Below, piece after piece: positions 28,637 through 32,510 of a stretch of 32,510 nt of DNA. A model generated the notes under the pieces. That model was not told where the DNA came from, did no database searches, and saw only the letters and a program-made list of their open reading frames with translations. Position 1 is the first letter of the stretch. The number at the start of each line of letters is the position of its first letter. The translations under genes and the position numbers were made by a program. The stretch is from a bacterium (GTDB taxonomy: Bacteria; Hydrothermota; Hydrothermia; UBA1063), in the NCBI GenBank assembly GCA_030019025.1, contig JASEFR010000008.1:16901-49410 (forward strand). Reading direction: 5' to 3'.

Positions 28637-30055
28637 ATGAGAGAGTATTGCGGCATTGTTGGGGTTTCAAGTAAGAAAGGGAAAAATGTTGCGGATATTT
28701 TATATCTTGCACTTTTTTCTCTTCAGCATCGAGGCCAGGAATCTGCGGGAATTGTTACCTACGGAAAAGATGGCCATAAAGCGCACAGGGGCTTTGGACA
28801 GGTTAAGGAGGTCTTTACCATAGATGTTTTGAATAGATTGGATGGGTATGCAGGAATTGGGCACACCCGATATTCAACGTTTGGGAGTTCCAACAATTTT
28901 AATAACATTCAGCCTCTTTACGTCGTCTCAAAAGAACATTTCATTGCTGTGGCACATAATGGAACTTTGACCAATTACAAGGAATTGAGAAGTGAGCTTG
29001 AGTCTCATGGTTATGTTTTTCATTCAACCACAGATTCAGAAATCTTCCTGTACCTTTTTTCGATGAATGATGGGATGCCTCTTGAAGAGAGGTTTCTCAA
29101 TATTTTAAAAAAGGTGAAGGGTGCTTATTCTCTGCTTTTTTTGATTGATGATGCAATTTACTTTTTAAGGGACCCATGGGGGTTTAGACCGCTAGTTTAC
29201 GGAGAAAGCGAAGACTACTTCATGGTTGCTTCGGAAACTCCAGCACTGAGGCATGCGGGGATCCACGATTTTAAAGAGCTAAAACCGGGTGGCCTTGGTA
29301 TCTTCAAGGAAGGAAGGCTGGAACTAAAACAACTTTATCCTTCAAATAAAAGGGAACAGTGTGTATTTGAGCTCATTTACTTTTCCCGGCCGGATTCCAT
29401 AACTTTTGGTAAGAATGTTTACAAATTTCGCAGAGAATGCGGTAAGGAGCTTGCCTTACTGGAAACGGAGGAGATCGACATCGTTGTCCCCGTTCCAGAC
29501 TCTGGTTTACCCGCCAGTGTGGGATATGCATCTAAAATTGGTAAACCACTGGAGTTTGGCCTTATGCGAAGCCATTATACTGGAAGAAGTTTCATAGAGC
29601 CTTACGATCGAGACAAAAAAGTCAGGATGAAATTGATACCAATTGAGGAAGTTCTAAAGGGTAAAAGAGTTGCGTTAATTGACGACTCCCTTGTAAGAGG
29701 TACTACTTCAAAGGAAATTGTTAAACTTTTGAGAGAGCATGGAGCTCGTGAGGTACATCTTCGTTTTGCCTCGCCACCAATCATTGCACCATGCTTTTTT
29801 GGAATCGATATTCCCACAAGAGAAGTGCTTTTGGCCTCTTCCCACACCTTAGAGGAACTCACCGAAATTCTTGGTGCAGACTCTGTAATGTATTTACCTA
29901 TGAGTAAGTTGAAGAAAGTGTTGGGAGATGATTGGAAAGATTTTTGTTTCTCTTGCTTTACTGGTAGTTACAATCAAGATACCGTTTCTGAATCAATCTA
30001 CAGAGAGTTTTTGAATTATAAGCCTCCAATTCTGATGCAGTTTGAGAGTTATTGA
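28637..30055 (+). CDS. purF: Amidophosphoribosyltransferase
   Basis: A 472-residue enzyme for the first committed purine step, making phosphoribosylamine from PRPP and glutamine. The N-terminus MREYCGIVG suggests that four residues are removed to expose catalytic Cys5. The glutaminase domain includes QHRGQESAGIVTYG and GIGHTRYSTFG. The PRPP loop is VALIDDSLVRGTTSKEI. Cys242, Cys386, Cys437 and Cys440 lie in the contexts of the Bacillus-type structural [4Fe-4S] cluster, so an oxygen-sensitive iron-sulfur form is likely. It starts one base after purL and ends the purine run; the tRNA-Gly promoter overlaps its stop codon. Confidence 0.95.
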   Translation: MREYCGIVGVSSKKGKNVADILYLALFSLQHRGQESAGIVTYGKDGHKAHRGFGQVKEVFTIDVLNRLDGYAGIGHTRYSTFGSSNNFNNIQPLYVVSKEHFIAVAHNGTLTNYKELRSELESHGYVFHSTTDSEIFLYLFSMNDGMPLEERFLNILKKVKGAYSLLFLIDDAIYFLRDPWGFRPLVYGESEDYFMVASETPALRHAGIHDFKELKPGGLGIFKEGRLELKQLYPSNKREQCVFELIYFSRPDSITFGKNVYKFRRECGKELALLETEEIDIVVPVPDSGLPASVGYASKIGKPLEFGLMRSHYTGRSFIEPYDRDKKVRMKLIPIEEVLKGKRVALIDDSLVRGTTSKEIVKLLREHGAREVHLRFASPPIIAPCFFGIDIPTREVLLASSHTLEELTEILGADSVMYLPMSKLKKVLGDDWKDFCFSCFTGSYNQDTVSESIYREFLNYKPPILMQFESY

Positions 30056-30080
30056 CTGTGCATTTCCCTTATGCTATAAT
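30052..30080 (+). promoter_or_regulatory. Strong promoter of tRNA-Gly
   Basis: TTGACT (30052-30057) and a perfect TATAAT (30075-30080) are separated by 17 bases. TG one base before the hexamer also forms an extended -10. The expected start is a few bases before the tRNA at 30091. The -35 overlaps the purF stop codon, so the spacing is very compact. Confidence 0.8.
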
Positions 30081-30090
30081 ATTATAACAA

Positions 30091-30162
30091 GCGGGAGTAG
30101 TTCAGTGGTAGAACATCACCTTGCCAAGGTGAGGGTCGCGGGTTCAAGTCCCGTCTCCCGCT
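30091..30162 (+). tRNA. tRNA-Gly (anticodon GCC)
   Basis: The acceptor stem GCGGGAG (30091-30097) pairs with CTCCCGC (30155-30161), with T as discriminator. The D-arm (TTCAGTGGTAGAA), the anticodon stem CACCT/AGGTG around TGCCA and the T-arm CGGGTTCAAGTCCCG are complete. Anticodon GCC reads GGC and GGU. CCA is not encoded. Seven T residues follow at once and probably end transcription. Confidence 0.97.
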
Positions 30163-30171
30163 TTTTTTATT

Positions 30172-30200
30172 TTGAATAAACTTCCCTCTCGCTCCATAAT
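30172..30200 (+). promoter_or_regulatory. Promoter for a probably leaderless Gfo/Idh message
   Basis: TTGAAT (30172-30177; 4 of 6) and CATAAT (30195-30200; 5 of 6) lie 17 bases apart. The ATG is 7 bases after the -10, at the expected transcription start, and no ribosome binding site fits between. This points to a leaderless mRNA. Confidence 0.55.
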
Positions 30201-30206
30201 TACCCT

Positions 30207-31172
30207 ATGGAAGTTGCTCTAATTGGTATAGGTTATTGGGGTAAGAATATTTTGAGGAATCTCAAAGAGCTTGGTGCTCTCAAGTGTGCGTATGACAGCT
30301 CACCCGAAAGAGTCTCTCAAATTAAAGCGCAATATCCAGATCTAAATTTTTGTGGCTCAATAGAAGATATCTGGGGAGAGCCCTCAATTAGAGCGGTCTG
30401 TATTGCCACTCCTGCTTCAACCCATTACACTCTGGTCAAAAGAGCACTTCTCGCAGGTAAAGATGTCTTTGTAGAAAAGCCTCTCTCCCTTAATACGAAA
30501 GAAGCAGAAGAACTTATCGAAATTGCAGAGAAAAATGGAAGAATTTTGATGGTTGGGCACATTTTGAGGTATCATCCTGCCATATTAAAGTTGAAAGAGT
30601 TGATTGATAGTGGCATGCTTGGAAGGGTTAACTATATTTACTCTAACAGGTTGAACATAGGTAAATTACGGAGTGAAGAAAATATTTTATGGAGCTTTGC
30701 CCCTCATGATATTTCGGTGATTTTATATCTCATAAGCGAGGAACCATCCTCTGTTGAAGCCTTTGGTGGAGATTATGTGCAGAAAGGTATATATGACGTG
30801 ACCATCACTCATTTGGAGTTTTCTCAGGGAGTAAAGGGTCACGTTTTTGTAAGCTGGTTGCATCCTTTCAAAGAGCAGAAATTGGTTGTTGTTGGGTCAA
30901 CTCAAATGGCGGTTTTTGACGATCTAACCGAGGAGAAGCTGTTCCTCTATCCTCACAAAATAAGGTTTGAAAATTCAATACCTGTGGCGGAAAAAGCGGA
31001 AAGGGTCGTAGTGCAGGTAGAAAAGGCTGAACCTTTGAAGGAAGAACTTAAGCATTTTTTACATTGTTGTGAGTTTAGAAAGAGGCCTTGGACCGATGGA
31101 AATGAGGGGTTAAGGGTTTTAAGAGTTCTTGAAAAAGCTCAGGAAAGTCTGAATTTAAAGGGGAGGAGATAA
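30207..31172 (+). CDS. Gfo/Idh family NAD(P)-dependent sugar oxidoreductase
   Basis: A 321-residue cytoplasmic oxidoreductase. The Rossmann motif GIGYWG (7-12) lies at the N-terminus, EKPLSL (90-95) carries the conserved Lys, and [11 protein letters not shown] and APHDIS are in the catalytic domain, the last with the usual His. The following gene encodes a WbpD-like N-acetyltransferase that starts in its stop codon. That makes a WbpB/WlbA-type UDP-sugar 3-dehydrogenase the most likely role, feeding synthesis of acetamido sugars for surface polysaccharide. The aminotransferase (WbpE-like) needed between the two is not in the window. The oxidoreductase assignment is firm; the substrate is inferred. 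Confidence 0.88.
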   Translation: MEVALIGIGYWGKNILRNLKELGALKCAYDSSPERVSQIKAQYPDLNFCGSIEDIWGEPSIRAVCIATPASTHYTLVKRALLAGKDVFVEKPLSLNTKEAEELIEIAEKNGRILMVGHILRYHPAILKLKELIDSGMLGRVNYIYSNRLNIGKLRSEENILWSFAPHDISVILYLISEEPSSVEAFGGDYVQKGIYDVTITHLEFSQGVKGHVFVSWLHPFKEQKLVVVGSTQMAVFDDLTEEKLFLYPHKIRFENSIPVAEKAERVVVQVEKAEPLKEELKHFLHCCEFRKRPWTDGNEGLRVLRVLEKAQESLNLKGRR

Positions 31173-31765
31173 TGGAAGAACAAAAGAAATATTTTGTTCA
31201 TCCATCCAGTTATGTTGATGAAAATGTAGAGATTGGTGATGGCACTAAAATATGGCATTTTTGCCACATTCTGAAAAACACCAAAATAGGCAAAAATTGT
31301 ATACTTGGGCAAAATGTTATGGCTGGGCCTAATGTAGTTATTGGTAATAGGTGCAAAATTCAAAATAACGTTAGTGTATACGAAGGCGTAGAACTTGAGG
31401 ACGACGTTTTTTGTGGTCCATCGATGGTTTTCACCAATGTGATAAATCCAAGGGCTTTTATAGAGAGAAAGCATGAGTTCAAAAAAACTTTGGTTAAAAA
31501 AGGGGCTACAATTGGCGCCAATGCAACTATTGTTTGCGGCGTGACGATTGGAAGGTATGCTTTGGTTGGTGCGGGTGCAGTGGTTACGAGGGATGTTCCT
31601 GACTACGCGCTTGTCGTTGGTGTTCCAGCTAAACAGATAGGGTGGGTTTGTAAGTGTGGAAATACCTTAAAAGAGAGCAAGGGTGAAAAATTAATTTGTA
31701 GCAGTTGCGGGAGTGAATATCTGGAAAAAGATGGAACTTTAATACCTGTTGTGGAAAAAGTTTGA
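31172..31765 (+). CDS. WbpD-like sugar N-acetyltransferase with C-terminal zinc ribbon
   Basis: A 197-residue left-handed beta-helix acyltransferase. Hexapeptide repeats run from about 14 to 152 (for example [35 protein letters not shown]), with the KIWHF segment typical of WbpD/WlbB. These enzymes acetylate the 3-amino group of UDP-2-acetamido-3-amino-glucuronate. The C-terminal tail contains Cys160-x-Cys162 and Cys176-x2-Cys179, forming an intact zinc ribbon that many relatives have lost. GGGGAGGAG precedes the ATG, which overlaps the Gfo/Idh stop by one base. It probably supplies sugars to O-antigen-like polysaccharide. The exact nucleotide sugar is inferred. Confidence 0.86.
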   Translation: MEEQKKYFVHPSSYVDENVEIGDGTKIWHFCHILKNTKIGKNCILGQNVMAGPNVVIGNRCKIQNNVSVYEGVELEDDVFCGPSMVFTNVINPRAFIERKHEFKKTLVKKGATIGANATIVCGVTIGRYALVGAGAVVTRDVPDYALVVGVPAKQIGWVCKCGNTLKESKGEKLICSSCGSEYLEKDGTLIPVVEKV

Positions 31766-31790
31766 AGCAATATTTTATAGCCTTTATAAT
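31762..31790 (+). promoter_or_regulatory. Promoter of the exported TPR protein
   Basis: TTGAAG (31762-31767; 4 of 6) and a perfect TATAAT (31785-31790) are 17 bases apart. The -35 overlaps the stop codon of the acetyltransferase gene. The downstream ATG at 31815 has GGAGGT 6 bases before it. Confidence 0.65.
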
Positions 31791-31814
31791 TACAAAATAA
31801 ATGGAGGTAGTGTG

Positions 31815-32510
31815 ATGAAGAGGCTATTGTTAAGTTTGATCCTTTTGGCTGGAACAACCTTTGCACAGGAGCAACAGGAAGCTGAGCCTGTTGATTCTGC
31901 GAAGATATGGCTCTCCATTGGCAGAGATTACCTGAATAAGAACATGTTCGAAGATGCGATAAGAAATTTCAAGAGGTCTTTACGTTGTAACCCTAATTTT
32001 ATTCCTGCGCATCTTGAGCTGGCAAAAGCATACATTGGTATTGGAACTTCATACCTTTCTAGGGGAATTAGTGATACAGGTTATATGTACGTCGATTCAG
32101 CGGAGGCAGTTTATTGGAAAATAAAAGAAATTGACTCGACCGATTCAAGGGGTTTCCAAGGCCTTGGATTCATATATAGTGTAATTAAGAAGGACTACAA
32201 TAAGGCAATTGAATACTATAAGGCTGCTCTCTCTATTGATCCGGAAAATGTAGATGCTTTGTATGGGCTTGCCAAGGTTTATCAAAATTTGGGTGAAAAA
32301 GCAACGGCTGACAGCGTATATAAGACTGCGATTAGTAAAAATCCCAAAAGTGTTGGTATTAACTATTCTTATGGAATGTTCTTAGTGGAATTGGCAAGAT
32401 ATGAAGAAGCCATACCTTACCTTGAAAGGGCCCTTGAACTTGGAATTGAAGATAAGGATAAAGAAAAGGAAGTTCTCGTTGCGATTGTTAAATCTGGAAT
32501 TGAGGGAGGC
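31815..32510 (+). CDS. Exported TPR-repeat protein, 3' end outside the window
   Basis: An open reading frame of 232 codons without a stop runs off the window. It starts at ATG 31815, with GGAGGT 6 bases upstream. A signal peptide (MKRLLLSLILLAGTTFA, cleavage after Ala17) precedes a low-complexity Gln/Glu stretch. At least four TPR units follow: about 32-65 (GRDYLNKNMFEDAIRNFKRS), about 110-145 (DYNKAIEYYKAALSIDPEN), 147-180 and 185-213 (YEEAIPYLERALELG). TPR proteins act as scaffolds, here in the periplasm. It has its own promoter. No partner or domain beyond the repeats is visible, and the missing part could change the call. Confidence 0.85.
   Translation, partial: MKRLLLSLILLAGTTFAQEQQEAEPVDSAKIWLSIGRDYLNKNMFEDAIRNFKRSLRCNPNFIPAHLELAKAYIGIGTSYLSRGISDTGYMYVDSAEAVYWKIKEIDSTDSRGFQGLGFIYSVIKKDYNKAIEYYKAALSIDPENVDALYGLAKVYQNLGEKATADSVYKTAISKNPKSVGINYSYGMFLVELARYEEAIPYLERALELGIEDKDKEKEVLVAIVKSGIEGG

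Overview
The window reads as ordinary, densely packed bacterial chromosome (AT-rich, lysine-rich proteins, many 1-8 bp gene overlaps). The cell looks diderm. It has an Mla-type lipid ABC system, several lipobox lipoproteins, two predicted beta-barrel proteins ending in Phe, and a heptosyltransferase-like GT9 enzyme. Several genes have thermophile or archaeal flavour: a TreT-type trehalose synthase beside a trehalose/maltose-type ABC transporter, an archaeal-like endonuclease III, and PurS/PurQ/PurL as separate subunits. A thermophilic lineage of a little-cultured phylum (for example WOR-3 or Hydrothermae-like) would fit, but this is inference; no marker gene fixes the taxonomy. Promoters of sigma-70 type with 17-bp spacers recur.

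Layout. 1-2972: end of an MlaE-like permease, an MlaF-like ATPase and a long TPR/thioredoxin lipoprotein, closed by a hairpin terminator. 2986-3192 (minus): a small cysteine-rich DUF6485-type protein. 3331-7427: a complete sugar ABC transporter (lipoprotein binding protein, two permeases, MalK-like ATPase). 7492-12605: an MscS channel, a fused trehalose-6-phosphate synthase/phosphatase, an unknown protein and a TreT-like synthase, all translationally coupled. 12818-18282: an envelope cluster of a beta-barrel, a glycogen-binding-domain/beta-barrel fusion, a glycogen-binding-domain lipoprotein, a four-helix membrane protein and a multidomain carbohydrate-binding lipoprotein. 18338-20106: endonuclease III, a GT9 glycosyltransferase and a tiny membrane protein. 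Minus strand 20084-21933: tRNA-Ser(GCU), a cystathionine beta-synthase/cysteine synthase-like enzyme and a divergent DapF. 22141-25520: a BCAM0308-type zinc protein, a COG2509 flavoprotein, a DUF502 membrane protein and a CorC-like CBS protein. 25525-30055: purS-purQ-purL-purF. 30091-30162: tRNA-Gly(GCC). 30207-31765: a Gfo/Idh oxidoreductase and a WbpD-like sugar N-acetyltransferase. 31815 to the end: an incomplete exported TPR protein.

How the genes work together. The middle of the window (3331-18282) is the most distinctive part. An importer of the trehalose/maltose type lies beside two independent ways of making trehalose and a mechanosensitive channel, which together could build up, recapture and release a compatible solute. 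Directly downstream, envelope proteins carry starch/glycogen-binding folds and beta-barrels. They could capture alpha-glucans or oligosaccharides at the cell surface and deliver them to the same ABC importer, a Sus-like arrangement assembled from non-Sus parts. That link is inference from adjacency and domain type. The other genes are housekeeping: purine synthesis, DNA repair, cell-envelope sugar chemistry and amino-acid synthesis. No CRISPR array, insertion sequence, phage gene or integration site was seen, and no stretch over 300 bases lacks a gene.
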